The notes below the pieces were generated by a model, which was not told where the DNA came from, ran no database searches, and saw only the letters and a list, made by a program, of their open reading frames with translations. DNA of 64,000 nt from Zoroaster sp. YZ-2022 (lineage: Eukaryota > Echinodermata > Asteroidea > Forcipulatida > Zoroasteridae): the NCBI GenBank assembly GCA_029582265.1, contig CM055816.1:4184698-4248697 (forward strand), in the 5' to 3' direction. Position 1 is the first letter of the stretch. The number at the start of each line of letters is the position of its first letter. Positions 43,613 through 55,167 of this stretch are shown here, one piece after another. A program made the translations under genes and the position numbers.

Positions 43613-43752
43613 TAGCCTTTAGTCAAGGCGCGCGTGGCACCCCGGATACTGGCGTACAGACGACACGAAAGACCACCACAGCGCTGTGGTGGTCTTTCGT
43701 GTCGTCTGTACGCCAGTATCCGGGGTGCCACACGCGCCTTGACTAAAGGCTA
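43613..43752. repeat. 140-bp near-perfect spacerless palindrome
   Basis: The 70-bp arms meet at CACAGC|GCTGTG (centre between 43682 and 43683). The left arm begins TAGCCTTTAGTCAAGG and the right arm ends CCTTGACTAAAGGCTA. I count one mismatch (GGCGCGCGTGG against CCACACGCGCC). A 12-bp direct repeat CTAGGCACAGTG flanks it at 43601-43612 and 43750-43761. Confidence 0.9.
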
Positions 43753-43929
43753 GGCACAGTGCGGACGAAGAACATGCCGCGTTATAATTATCTGCGCACT
43801 ATACTATACTGAATCGGTTTACCTGATTAGTGATTGATTGAAAGTTTGGGGCCGGCCGGCTTCGCTCGCTAACTAATATCAACAGTACAGAAGCATGTGG
43901 TGCTTTTAGCAAAGAGTGAAACCTCCCGC

Positions 43930-44267
43930 GAAAAAACAAAAAGTGACCGGGGATGACAAGGAAACAAGTCGATCCTATGAACAACAAAAAAGAACACAGA
44001 AATTCCAGAGGGCATGGCAGAATGACCGTAAGTGGTTGAACTACGATGATAAAAACAATGTATTGCAAGTGGTGCATAAAATTTGCATATAATTCCGAGG
44101 ATAAGAAATCTGCATTTGTTGTGGGGTGCACTCATTTTAGAGTTGCATCTTTAAATGCTCATGAGAAAAGTGAGCAACATATCAGATCTTTGGGGAAAGA
44201 ATCTGAAGAGCACACAGATGGGGATGTCACAGAAGACGAATCAGACATTAGTGATAGCGATTTCTAA
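43930..44267 (+). pseudogene. transposon-derived TTF/hAT-type zinc-finger segment
   Basis: The first part encodes RAWQNDRKWLNYDDKNN, then the frame shifts by one base to MYCKWCIKFAYNS with a later HEKSEQH. Together these give W-L-x-Y-D then CxxC then HxxxxxH, the usual order of the N-terminal zinc finger in hAT-related and KIAA1586/ZNF862-like proteins. The C-terminus is an acidic tail (DVTEDESDISDSDF) with a stop at 44265-44267. No dimerisation or catalytic domain follows, and the internal frameshift means it cannot make the full finger as it stands. It lies within a TIR element. Confidence 0.5.
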
Positions 44268-44762
44268 AACATCAAAAACATACTCAAAGCTAACTTCATC
44301 AGAGGTGTTTTTTCCTTAGTTTTTCATATTTTTTGTACATTTATCTATACTTAATACTCTCACGGTGATAGGGCCTACAATACATGAAATCAATGTATAG
44401 GCCTAAACAAAGAATAAAGAATTACAGATTTAAAGCTCTTTTTTTGGGGCTACTGAAATCTAATCAGGGCTACTAAAAAATTTGTGTTACTAGCCCTGCT
44501 GGCTACCATGAAAATCCATTTAATTTCGACCCCTGTACTGTAATAATTTCCCGCCTCTATATTAAAAACGACTCGTAGCATCCCCATTCCCCACACACAT
44601 TTTGTTAACAACAAATCACAGACTTCCATTTGTGTGGCTTAAATAAGTGTTCAGTCAAAATTTAAAAAAGTCATTTACGGGTAATTGGAACCGAAAAAGT
44701 GAATGAGGTGATGACAGTTTTGGTCTGGTATCTGGATACCCAGGTACTGGATACAGCCTTAA

Positions 44763-45884
44763 TCAATTGTCTGGACTCATAAGCTTAGTGTTGTATGGTA
44801 CATATGCACTGCACATGGACTGGACGTACACAGTGTGTCTTTGGCTGGTAAAACTGGCAAAAAAGGACAATTATTTCCTACTAAATTAATTTGTAACGGT
44901 TACGTTATTTGTTTTACACTAATGTTCATGTGAAATATAGTTTAAAGTGTCAGGTATTGATTTCAGTCAAAACTTTTGCAAAATTATGCAAAAACGTTTG
45001 GTGTATTGTCATCAAATACATGTATGATTCTTTGTTTTAATTAATTAATTAATTTTTTATTTATTTATTTATTTATTATTTTTTGTGTGGGGGGGGGTGT
45101 GTTTTCCGAAATGATATGCCATTTTTTTTCCTCACATGAAATGTATACACAAACATTTATACAATATTCTATGAGGTTCTGTTTTGCACAAATAAAAGCC
45201 ACATTTTAAGGAGTCTACGATCTAGGTTTATGAAAAGAAAGATTACTTTAAGAAAAACAATCTGCAGCTGGATGAATTTGAAATTCAGCAGTATATTACG
45301 TCAAGAGCTGGATATTGAAGGAGTAGTCTCCAGTCTGTGGGCTTCTTAGGAATTCATCAGTAACGTACTTGAAAATGACACGACTGCCCTATGGTGACTA
45401 TTACACTGTTAATGGACAGGCCTCAGGATGTACTGCACAACAACAAAAAAGACATCAGAGAGACACTGGCCACCTTGAAGCAAAATTATGTTTCCTTTTG
45501 AAAGTTAATATTCTATCATTAGGTCAATTAAGACCTCATTGGTTTGGGTTATTAAGGTCATGTGATTAGAAAACCATTCTTCTATAACCTAATTGCATTT
45601 GTTATTTAAAGATAAAGTACCTGTATGTACTGAGTATACAGTGCTATACACACGTCGGTGTAGGGCAAAATTAAATCGATTACCTGTATATAATTATATA
45701 AACATAACCAAAAGGGTAAAACTCAAATGTAAAACTTACTTACATGTATTGTGATGGTTCAATCTCGCCTAAAAAATAATTTTGTCTGAGGTGCTGTCAT
45801 AGTTAAATTAGAAAGACGAAATTTTATGCCAATATGTTTATCAAAATTCTATATTACAATTTATTTTCATTAAAATTTATTTTC
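44763..45884. other. unassigned long-intron sequence
   Basis: ATT/TTTA-rich low-complexity tract at about 45038-45085 followed by poly-G at 45089-45097. The rest shows no exon or repeat structure. Confidence 0.45.
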
Positions 45885-46006
45885 ATTCTCCTGAAGACGA
45901 TCAGAGCATACTGATCGAAACATCGAGATCGAAACATCGAGTTGCAACCACCAGTTCTTTTCATAACCAATTATTACTCAATTGAGAATTTCACATGGTG
46001 TCACTT
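45885..46006. repeat. GGTGACACC dispersed element, reverse orientation
   Basis: TCCTGAAGACGATCAGAGCA, then GAAACATCGAGTTGCAACC and GAGAATTTCACATGGTGTCA. Includes a 16-bp tandem duplication of GATCGAAACATCGA. Confidence 0.6.
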
Positions 46007-46161
46007 TACTTAAATCCTTTTTCACCACACAAAGCTACAAATATTACTTATATTCATATGTTGAAAATTGCACCGGTTGCTTGTAAAATGTGTTCAAAGG
46101 GAGGAAGTAGAATCGCTGACATTACCAATGTTATTCATTCCTTTGAACTAACATGTATTTT

Positions 46162-46632
46162 ATATCGTTTTGGTTTGCGGTAACACCATGTGTTTATCTC
46201 AACTAACGTGAAGCTGAGGTACAGGTTCTGAAAAGAACCATATCACACAACTCGTATCTCAACCTTCGTTAAGTGAGAAAGGTTCAAGGGAGAACCAATT
46301 TCGGGCAACTCGTTTTTCTCTACTGTCGCTAAGTGAGAAATATGGTTCAGGGAGAACCATGGGGACTCCACGGGTTAATATGGTTCAGGGAGAACCATGG
46401 GGACTTCACGGGTTATTCTCAACGTTTCGATTAGCCTGCTCTAATCTTCGTCAGGAGAATGAAGAGGTTTGCCGATGCAACTCCTTAAGTAGTATTTGCT
46501 GGGATTATGTGTAGAAAGGGAAGTGTTCCGATTGGTGCTACAGTTGTGCGATACGGTTCTTTTCAGAACCTGTACCTCAGCTTCACGTTAGTTGAGATAA
46601 ACACATGGTGTTACCGCAAACCGAAACGATAT
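46162..46632. mobile_element. foldback element with 78-79-bp inverted arms
   Basis: The left arm (46162-46240) runs ATATCGTTTTGGTTTGCGGT to TTCTGAAAAGAACC. The right arm (46555-46632) runs GGTTCTTTTCAGAACC to CCGCAAACCGAAACGATAT. They are near-perfect reverse complements. The centre holds two direct repeats of about 44 bp (ATGGTTCAGGGAGAACCATG) and a CAACGTTTCGATTAG motif related to the GATCAG dispersed family. Confidence 0.8.
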
Positions 46633-46745
46633 CGATATTCCACCATGCAAAGCCTCAAAACTTATAACATGTATTTTGTTGATAATCAATTAACATTCTG
46701 ATTGTCAGTGTTGAGAGTCAAAATAATGTAGTCTCAAACTACTGT

Positions 46746-47813
46746 CAGGCATGTGAAATTTCCGCGTTTACGCAGAAATCCGCGTTTTTTATTTCCCCGT
46801 TCCGCGTTTTTCTCGGGGCTCCGCTTTTTTCCCCAGCGCCGCGCCGTGATTGTAGACTCCGCTTGTATACCATCCAAACACATACACACTTTTTATACAC
46901 AGAGAAAACGGAACCGGGCATCGGGCTGCACATCGTTAAGATCGCGCTGTGATTTTGACACGTGAGTCGGGGACTAGACCCGGTAAACGGTTCGGCCGTG
47001 TGAACATGTGAACTAGTCCGAAAAAGCGGCTAGGGCAGCATATGCTTCAACGCACGATGACGTGCCGATTGAGCCATAGCCGTTGTCATATACAATGTAG
47101 CCGCTAATTCGGATCGCGATTGGGCCGCACGTCTGAAAATTTCACGTTTGCACACGCACGCCGGACGACTTGTCTTTTCTCAGCCACACTAAAACATAAA
47201 GAAAAGTTGTGACGACGAAAGAGAACATCTTCAATTGCCAATTGTAATCATCTATAGATATCAGACAAAGACAAGTACAGATGGTAAATATCTGCCCTGC
47301 CTCAACATGGGCAAAACCTGTGTCTTCTGTAATTACTGAATGTCAACAAAAGTATTTGAAAAATGTTGGTTTCTGTTATGCTTGTTTATTACAAAATGAA
47401 GGGCATTTGCAAATAAATCAAAATTAAAAGATTTGGTTTGTAATGTATACAATGTTTCTAGAAACTATTGTCTGTATGTACTTTTACATTTTCTGGGACA
47501 CTCTTCTCACTCCAAGTCTTCCAAACATTGGGATATTGCAAAGATCGTGACAAAAATAATGTGTTCCCTCTCACTTTGTATTGTTCTTAGTTCAAACACC
47601 TCACTTAGAATTTTACAAAAGAAAAAGGGGATAACACCATGAAAAAAAATAAAGAATTTTGTCTTAGAAAGTGGTAATAAAAAGCTCAAAATGCACCTCT
47701 GAGCTTCTAGATGGCAAAATACTCAAGGACTGCAAGTTTCCGGGTTTCCGCACCGCGCTTGCCAGGTAACAAAAAAATTTCCACTTTTTTTTTCACTGCC
47801 CACTCACATGCCT
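46746..47813. mobile_element. hAT-like element (CAGGCATGTGA ends)
   Basis: Ends CAGGCATGTGAAATTTCCGC and CCCACTCACATGCCTG. TACTGT flanks both sides. The termini are close to those at 776-1937. The interior has CCGCGTTTTTCTCGG repeats near the left and no recognisable transposase; ORFs of 60-70 codons are unlike known proteins. Confidence 0.7.
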
Positions 47814-48349
47814 GTACTGTACATGTAGGTAAAAATGGCCACTGGCTTCCCAATTGTCAATATTACTAATGTGCTTTCTAGCAATCTACATGTGTATCTA
47901 CATTTTATGTAAATTATTTGCAAAGAAAAAAGAAGTATAACTTAGACATAACAGCACACAATTTTTACATGAAACAATTAAAAGATTAATGTGATAATTT
48001 CAAAGTAAAAACTGTTTTCATTTTCAATAACTCAATTTTAACCATTTAATGTAATTGAGGACCTTTCATCATAGAATAAGCCTCACAATTTCCATGGCAA
48101 CACACCCAAGTAACTCTGTGCAGAAAGATACCCTTGTCTCTGTGGCAATATCGTCCTATCAGAGAGGTCCAGTGTTTCCTCTGTGGTAGGAAGCAGGCAT
48201 CTTAGAGTTATTAAGGAGATTGCCGAGAGGTAGCCAGGAGGTAGTGTTGAGATGTGGGTTTGGTTGTCATGTATTAAAGGTTTAGTCTCATTGGATCAGT
48301 TTCTCTTCTCTTCTTGATTGAATTGACCCATCAATCCTGTTGGTAATTT
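47814..48349. other. unassigned long-intron sequence
   Basis: Nothing recognised. Confidence 0.4.
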
Positions 48350-48525
48350 GATACAGAATACGCATGCGCATTGGTAGTACACACGTATTGGTAGTAGCAC
48401 GAATTGGTAGTACACGCGCATTGGTAGTACACACGTATTGGTAGTACACACGTATTGGTAGTACACACGTATTGGTAGTACACACGTATTGGTAGTATGT
48501 GCGCATTGGTAGTATGTACATTCTT
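48350..48525. repeat. 17-bp minisatellite, about nine units
   Basis: The unit is CACACGTATTGGTAGTA with variants CACGCGCATTGGTAGTA and TGTGCGCATTGGTAGTA. Confidence 0.9.
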
Positions 48526-48682
48526 TTCGCTACTTCCTGTTCCAAAGCTGTCATACAATTGTGTGTAATTTAACCTAGTTTGTTTTGGTCTAAATTCCTT
48601 GATTTTAAAGTTCAAAAGCGATTCTTGAGGCAGAAATTTACATTTTTTAATAAGAAGTTGAGTCTTTACAACACATGTACGT

Positions 48683-48764
48683 TAAAGTCACTGTATTCAT
48701 CTTAAACTAGGATTCCATGCCCTGTTGGAAGTCCGCTGTAATTATGTTGATACTGTCCCTTTAA
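48683..48764. mobile_element. family C MITE, right-end fragment
   Basis: CACTGTATTCATCTTAAACT, ATTCCATGCCCTGTTGG and GATACTGTCCC TTTAA. The left two thirds are missing. Confidence 0.7.
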
Positions 48765-49007
48765 GTCTAACCTGAGCTATTGTATTGTACCTTTAAGGTA
48801 CATGTAGAGTGCAGTAAATTAAGCATCCACAGGGCTCATGGTTTGAAATGTCATTGATGTCTACACATTACACTTTCTTGTTGAAAGCTTTAACCTTTTA
48901 CCTGATGTTGAGATGATTATAGTGCAGAATAGACCCTGTGTAACTACGTCATCAAAGATCATCAGCATGATTTACATGTGGCCATGTTGGTAATTATCCC
49001 CTCAAAA
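48765..49007. other. unassigned long-intron sequence
   Basis: Nothing recognised. Confidence 0.4.
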
Positions 49008-49296
49008 ACAGGCCTGGGATTTCTCAGAATTGTTCCTGATTTCAGGAGTTCTTACAAATCTTCATTTGCCTCAAAATTTTCTAGAAAGAAGAAAAGTAGC
49101 CACCAAGGAAAGAAAGAAGTAGCCTGTATTGTGTCCAAACCTCTAGTTTCTTGTTTGTGGGGATGTGGAGAGTCTGTAAATCCTCCAAAATTAAACATCC
49201 AGGAGGTTCATGGGGCTTTGTCCTCTAGACCAAAGGGAGACCCAGGTCTGCTACCCATTTATCAGGATTTGTTACTTTTGTCAAATCACACACCTG
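49008..49296. mobile_element. unexpanded copy of the CAGGCGTGTGATTTC element
   Basis: CAGGCCTGGGATTTCTCAGA at the left and TTGTCAAATCACACACCTG at the right, with one copy of the AGGAGGTTCATGGGGCTTTG unit. It is the single-unit counterpart of the 34-unit array at 20265-22284. Confidence 0.75.
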
Positions 49297-50556
49297 CAAT
49301 CTTGAAATGTACACTTCTTAACTGTATATTGTTGCATCCTATTTAAAAGCAAAGACTTCCTAATTGGTTCCAGGAAGGGCCAAATTTGTATTTTTATTAA
49401 TAAAAGCCTGTATCGGGTTTACTTCCAAAACTAACAAATTAAGTAATTTTTGTTGAAATAAAAGATTTGAGTGTTTGCGTTTGATCAGATGTAAACATCT
49501 GACCGTCTACATTTGTAGAGATAAGTAATTATAACACTAGCTTTTACATAAGGTTTATTTAGCCCTAAACATATCTCACGATATGCAAGAACGTTAATTC
49601 TATCACCGTGGACAAATGGATTAAAACTATTCCAAGAAGTGCGTAGAATGAGAGTGACGACTAATTATAAAGATTCAGACTTTGTCAAACTCGGCACGAA
49701 AGGAAGAAAATTTATTTAAAAAAAATAGAGGGTTGTGGATATGAATATTAGATGCTAGATGTGATGTGTGATTTATTATAAGAAATAGAAATTATTAAAT
49801 GTTATAAACGAAAATAGTAAGGGTTAAGAGGAGGTGAAAGCCGGCAATAAGAGTTCTTAAACAGCCTTTTTTAAATTTTTTTTTATTTATTTATTTTTTA
49901 TTTTTATAAAAATAGCATGACTCGTCAGGTGCAGTATGCTATAAGGCTATTGGCAGGTTTCATCTCATGAGACTGCACGACCTGCCTGTTAAGTACTCTT
50001 TTTAAGTATTAGTAGGGGAAATGAATAAAATTATATATAAAAGAAAAAACAAACAAACAATAATAAAAAATAAAAAAAAATAAATAAATCTCACTAATAA
50101 TCAATACAATAGACTGAAACTGGACTGGCATTATGAGCCATCAGTACATAACAAAAAACCACAAAAAAAACCACAACATTTTGTCTGATGCTAATCCACT
50201 GATCATTGTTGGCACTTTAGTAAATAGTTGTTTCTTCTTCTAACAATAAGCCACTAATCCCATTACATAGCTTCCAAAATCATATGTTCCGAAATCAAAT
50301 CACTATTTTAAAAAAGTAATAATAATGTTTATTTCATTTTTAAAAGTATCTAGATGTACCTCTAGAATGCAAACATTTCTGCTGTATTGGCTTCGCTCTC
50401 CCAGTCTCAATGCAAACATTTTTTTTTTAAATTGGTGAGTTGCATGTCTTATGCCCACTTCGCCTTTTTCAATTATACCCAGTTATCTTGAACTAGTGAA
50501 ATTCCATTTGTTTTTTGGTTATACCCATTCTGTCAATTTGTGATATTCTTCCCTCC
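49297..50556. other. unassigned long-intron sequence
   Basis: Contains low-complexity T/A tracts at 49868-49910 and 50040-50090. No exon, array or inverted end recognised. Confidence 0.45.
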
Positions 50557-50955
50557 CCCATTCTCCGATGGTACCCTCCCCCATTCTCCGATGGTACTCT
50601 TCCCCCATTCTCCGATGGTACCCTTCTCTCATTCTCCGATGGTACCCCTCTCCCATTCTCCGATGGTACCCCTCTCCCATTCTCCGATGGTACCCCACTC
50701 CCATTCTCCGATGGTACCCCACTCCCATTCTCTGATGGTACCCCTCCCCCATTCTCCGATGGTACCCTTCCCCCATTCTCCGATGGTACCCTTCCCCCAT
50801 TCTCTCATGGTACCCCTCTCCCATTCTCCGATGGTACCCCACTCCCATTCTCCGATGGTACCCCTTGATCCTTTAATAGTACCCCTCTTCCCTCTGATAG
50901 ACCTCCCTCTGCGACCCCATTACCTACCCCATTACCTACCCCATTACCTACCACT
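50557..50955. repeat. 24-bp minisatellite, about 13 units, plus a short 12-bp array
   Basis: The unit is CCCATTCTCCGATGGTACCC followed by CTC(T/C), to about 50868. It is followed by four ACCCCATTACCT units near 50914-50952. The reading frames through it are by-products of the multiple-of-three period. Confidence 0.9.
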
Positions 50956-52115
50956 GCCATTCACTATTCTTTTTACTGCCTTCTCTTAAGTGCCTAAGTA
51001 GTATTTCTGATTTCTGAATAGAAGCCCCTTTAAGATTTGATAGTGTAGAACTTGTCTTAAGTGACGTCTACGCTTGGAATCTCGCTATGTGGTCATAATT
51101 ACATCTCAGCTGTCTGTCAGCTCAATGCGCCGCCCAAAAATAGCACTGCCGTTTTGCAGGCCTTTAGATAGATTATTGAATACATGTTCATATATACGCA
51201 TGCTACCATCCTGGCTCAGTCGTATTTGTGTTTCTCTATGTTACTGAAGACACTGCATCGTTAAGAAATGGTTTGTGATAACTCCAGCTAATTATATCTT
51301 CACGTATGCTCATGGATTGGGAAACTAACCATCTCCTTGTGTTTGACGTTGTCGATCATTGTTGTTGATTTACCCGTGACTCTTGTTGATTAAGAAGAGC
51401 CTAAGGATAGACACTTTCTGATTACAGCCGTCTTCATCTGTAAGTCACCATTGATTCTGTCTCAAGTTTCTTGTCTCTGTTTGCTAAATTAAAGACGCAG
51501 TCTCTGCATTTCAAACTCCATGTCTTCCTTCTCGAGTAAAATAGACCCCCTGTGTTCCTGTTAATTTATGCTGTCGCGCTCGCAGGCTGATGGCCAATTT
51601 GAGATAAACAATATTCTAGATTGCAGTGACACTGATTGACAGGAATATGAGGAGTCAATTTATTTCAGGAGAGTAGTCATGAAGAGGATGAGACTGCATC
51701 TTTAGTGATAGCCTTGTTCTGTCAAATTGACAAGACTGCGTCTTAAGACATGTAAGTGACAGCCCAGCATTGATTTCATGTCAACTAAGACGCAATCTCT
51801 TTGTCAAGACTGTTCACTCTGATCTCAAAATGTTCAACTAGCAAATGCTAAAATGTAAAGATGTATCTATCCAAAGATTTATTTTCAATCTTACTTGGAC
51901 ATTTTATCCACTATAAGAAAATTTTAAGCCATGCAAAACGTTGCACATTTGAAGCCAATATACACATTTGGTAATATGAATGTAATGCATCCATACATTG
52001 TACGAATCAAGATATACGCACACACTTGTACGTATAAAAACCAACAAGTTTCAGCTAACTTCAATGTGTTGCTAATGAAAATATAGTGATAATAACTCAG
52101 GCCTCGATCTTAACC
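50956..52115. other. unassigned long-intron sequence
   Basis: No exon with matching phase, no TIR pair and no array recognised. Confidence 0.45.
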
Positions 52116-53076
52116 GCGGCCGTAATGCCCCTTTCAGTTGGCAGTCATGCCCCTTTCGGTTGGCAGTCATGCCCCTTGCGGTCGGCAGCCATGCCCCTTT
52201 CGGTTGGCAGTCATGCCCCTTTCGGTTGGCAGTCATGCCCCTTTCGGTTGGCAGTCATGCCCCTTTCGGTTGGCAGTCATGCCCCTTTGGTTGGCAGTCA
52301 TGCCCCTTTGGTAGGCAGTCATGCCCCTTTGGTCGGCAGTCATGCCCCTTTCGGTTGGCAGTCATGCCCCTTTCGGTTGGCAGTCATGCCCCTTTCGGTT
52401 GGCAGTCATGCCCCCTTCGGTCGGCAGTCATGTCTCTTTCGGTCGGCAGTCATGTTCCTTTCGGTCGGCAGTCATGCCCCTTTCGGTCGGCAGTCATGTC
52501 CCTTTGGTTGGCAGTCATGCCCCTTTGGTAGGCAGTCATGCCCCTTTGGTCGGCAGTCATGCCCCTTTGGTCGGCAGTCATGCCCCTTTCGGTTGGCAGT
52601 CATGCCCCTTTCGGTTGGCAGTCATGCCCCTTTTGGTTGGCAGTCATGCCCCTTTGGTTGGCAGTCATGCCCCTTTGGTCGGCAGTCATGCCCCTTTCGG
52701 TTGGCAGTCATGCCCCTTTGGTCGGCAGTCATGCCCCTTTCGGTCGGCAGTCATGCCCCTTTCGGTCGGCAGTCATGTCCCTTTCGGTCGGCAGTCATGC
52801 CCCTTTGGTTGGCAGTCATGCCCCTTTGGTCGGCAGTCATGCCCCTTGCGGTCGGCAGCCATGCCCCTTTCGGTCGGCAGTCATGCCCCTTTCGGTCGGC
52901 AGTCATGTCCCTTTCGGTCGGCAGTCATGCCCCTTTCGGTCGGCAGTCATGCCCCTTTCGGTTGGCAGTCATGCCCCTTTCGGTTGGCAGTCATGCCCCT
53001 TTCGGTTGGCAGTCATGCCCCTTTCGGTTGGCAGTCATGCCCCTTTGGTTGGCAGTCATGCCCCTTCGGTTGGCCT
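52116..53076. repeat. 21-22-bp minisatellite, about 44 units
   Basis: The unit is CAGTCATGCCCCTTTCGGTT plus GG, with variants lacking one C (21 bp, CCCCTTTGGTTGG), TCGG for TTGG, and ATGTCC for ATGCCC. Flanks GGCCTCGATCTTAACCG and GGTTGAGGCCTGATAAC are short inverted sequences on either side (about 52099 and 53130), possibly the ends of the host element. Confidence 0.93.
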
Positions 53077-53210
53077 TGAAATTTTGATGCAACCAAGGCC
53101 AAATTGCCCATGCCCTCTCAATCCTTAAGGTTGAGGCCTGATAACTTTAAAGATATTTAGGTTCTTTGTCTTGGAGAGGGAGTTTGCGGGAGGGAACTAC
53201 AATGTATACA

Positions 53211-54785
53211 TAACATCAGAAGTCTATTACCTACATGAAGTGTGCCACTCATGTACTAACCTAGTCCATGGCGTAGTACCAGAAGTCTGTTACCTACATG
53301 AAGTGTGCCACTCGTGTACTAACCTAGTCCACGGCATAGCACCAGAAGTCTATTACCTACATGAAGTGTGCCACTCGTGTACTAACCTAGTCCACGGCGT
53401 AGTACCAGAAGTCTATTACCTACATGAAGTGTGCCACTCGTGTACTAACCTAGTCCACGGCGTAGTACCAGAAGTCTATTACCTACATGAAGTGTGCCAC
53501 TCGTGTACTAACCTAGTCCACGGCGTAGTACCAGAAGTCTGTTACCTACATGAAGTGTGCCACTCGTGTACTAACCTAGTCCACGGCATAGTACCAGAAG
53601 TCTATTACCTACATGAAGTGTGCCACTCGTGCACTAACCTAGTCCACGGCACAGTACCAGAAGTCTATTACCTACATGAAGTGTGCCAGTCGTGCACTAA
53701 CCTAGTCCACGGCATAGTACCAGAAGTCTATTACCTACATGAAGTGTGTCACTCGTGTACTAACCTAGTCCACGGCATAGTACCAGAAGTCTATTACCTA
53801 CATGAAGTGTGTCACTCGTGTACTAACCTAGTCCACGGCATAGTACCAGAAGTCTATTACCTACATGAAGTGTGCCACTCGTGTACTAACCTAGTCCACG
53901 GCATAGCACCAGAAGTCTATTACCTACATGAAGTGTGCCACTCGTGTACTAACCTAGTCCACGGCATAGTACCAGAAGTCTATTACCTACATGAAGTGTG
54001 CCACTCTTGTACTAACCTAGTCCACGGCATAGTACCAGAAGTCTATTACCTACATGAAGTGTGTCACTCGTGTACTAACCTAGTCCATGGCATAGTACCA
54101 GAAGTCTATTACCTACATGAAGTGTGCCACTCGTGTCCTAACCTAGTCCACGGCATAGTACCAGAAGTCTATTACCTACATGAAGTGTGTCACTCGTGTA
54201 CTAACCTAGTCCACGGCATAGTACCAGAAGTCTATTACCTACATGAAGTGTGTCACTCGTGTACTAACCTAGTCCACGGCACAGTACCAGAAGTCTATTA
54301 CCTACATGAAGTGTGTCACTCGTGTACTAACCTAGTCCACGGCATAGTACCAGAAGTCTATTACCTACATGAAGTGTGTCACTCGTGTACTAACCTAGTC
54401 CACGGCATAGTACCAGAAGTCTATTACCTACATGAAGTGTGTCACTCGTGTACTAACCTAGTCCACTGCACAGTACCAGAAGTCTATTACCTACATGAAG
54501 TGTGTCACTCGTGTACTAACCTAGTCCACGGCATAGTACCAGAAGTCTATTACCTACATGAAGTGTGTCACTCGTGTACTAACCTAGTCCACGGCACAGT
54601 ACTCCAAGAACAATTGATTTGGCCCATTTGTGACGTATCGTTCCACAAACTGAAGCAGTGCAGTCAGTGGGAGCAAAACCCATAACCAAGATCATTGTGC
54701 GTGTGCGCATTTGGAGTACAATGCCATGGTATGATAATAGCAGGCTGGCACACTTCATGTACACATGTAGGTAATAGACTTTTGA
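53211..54785. mobile_element. TIR element whose left terminus is amplified into a 63-bp array
   Basis: Left ATCAGAAGTCTATTACCTAC with ATGAAGTGTGCCA matches, inverted, the right end TGGCACACTTCATG then ACATGTAGGTAATAGACTTT and TGATAAT. The array unit begins with this same terminal sequence. Only about 180 bp at the right (54600-54785) is non-repeated. Confidence 0.7.
53216..54600. repeat. 63-bp minisatellite, about 22 units
   Basis: The unit is AGAAGTCTATTACCTACATG then AAGTGTGCCACTCGTGTACT and AACCTAGTCCACGGCATAGT plus ACC. Variants are TGTGCC or TGTGTC, GCATAG or GCACAG or GCGTAG. A 504-codon ORF results from the multiple-of-three period. Confidence 0.93.
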
Positions 54786-55167
54786 TAATGTACCCCCCCC
54801 AAAAAAAAGTGACAATTAAGTTTCCTAAAAGCAGAATAGAAAGAAGGAAAAGAGATTTACAATGTACTGAAGCAGGTTTTGAGCCTGGAATCTTCATAAT
54901 TATTATCCCTAAATTGACATCAGCCAATGTACAGATTGCGTTCTACAGTGTAAGCTGTTTCAGACGAACATCATTACACTAAACGCTATTATTTTATAAA
55001 TTTGGTAATGAAACCAAGGATTCCTCAAAAGCACACTTAAGCACTGTAGCTTGGAAGCCTGAGGAAACCTGTAAACAAGGGTGCTTACTATGTGAACCAG
55101 AAACACCGGGGTAAACCCCTACTCTTCCACGTTAAGTGTTTCTGGATTCTTTTACACGTACATTACT
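54786..55167. other. unassigned long-intron sequence
   Basis: Poly-C/poly-A tract at 54793-54808; nothing else recognised. Confidence 0.4.

Larger units (their letters stand above)
43101..44535. mobile_element. hAT-like element (CAGGGGTCGAAATT ends) with palindrome and zinc-finger ORF
   Basis: Ends CAGGGGGTCGAAATTGCC and AATTTCGACCCCTG. TACTG flanks both sides. Subterminal CGGGCTACTATTTTTT and GGCTACTAAAAAATTTG are also inverted. Holds a 140-bp palindrome (43613-43752) and a transposon-type zinc-finger reading frame (about 43930-44267). No transposase catalytic region is visible, so it is a non-autonomous derivative. Confidence 0.7.
42967..44762. mobile_element. TAGGGCTGTG-type element, degraded ends, interrupted by another TIR element
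   Basis: ACTGTGTGTTTTCAGTTATT at the left and CAGGTACTGGATACAGCCTT at the right, with GGATACCTAGTTACCCG and GGTCTGGTATCTGGATACCC inside, parallel the hAT-like element at 10622-11125. The central part is replaced by the insertion at 43101-44535. Confidence 0.65.

Noticed and set aside
52086..53128. Overlapping Pro/Gly/Trp-rich ORFs of 120-333 codons
   Set aside because: A 21-22-bp array gives open frames that switch register. Not a plausible protein.
53171..54685. 504-codon ORF with a 21-residue repeat
   Set aside because: Product of a 63-bp array whose unit is a transposon terminus. No signal peptide, splice context or homology.
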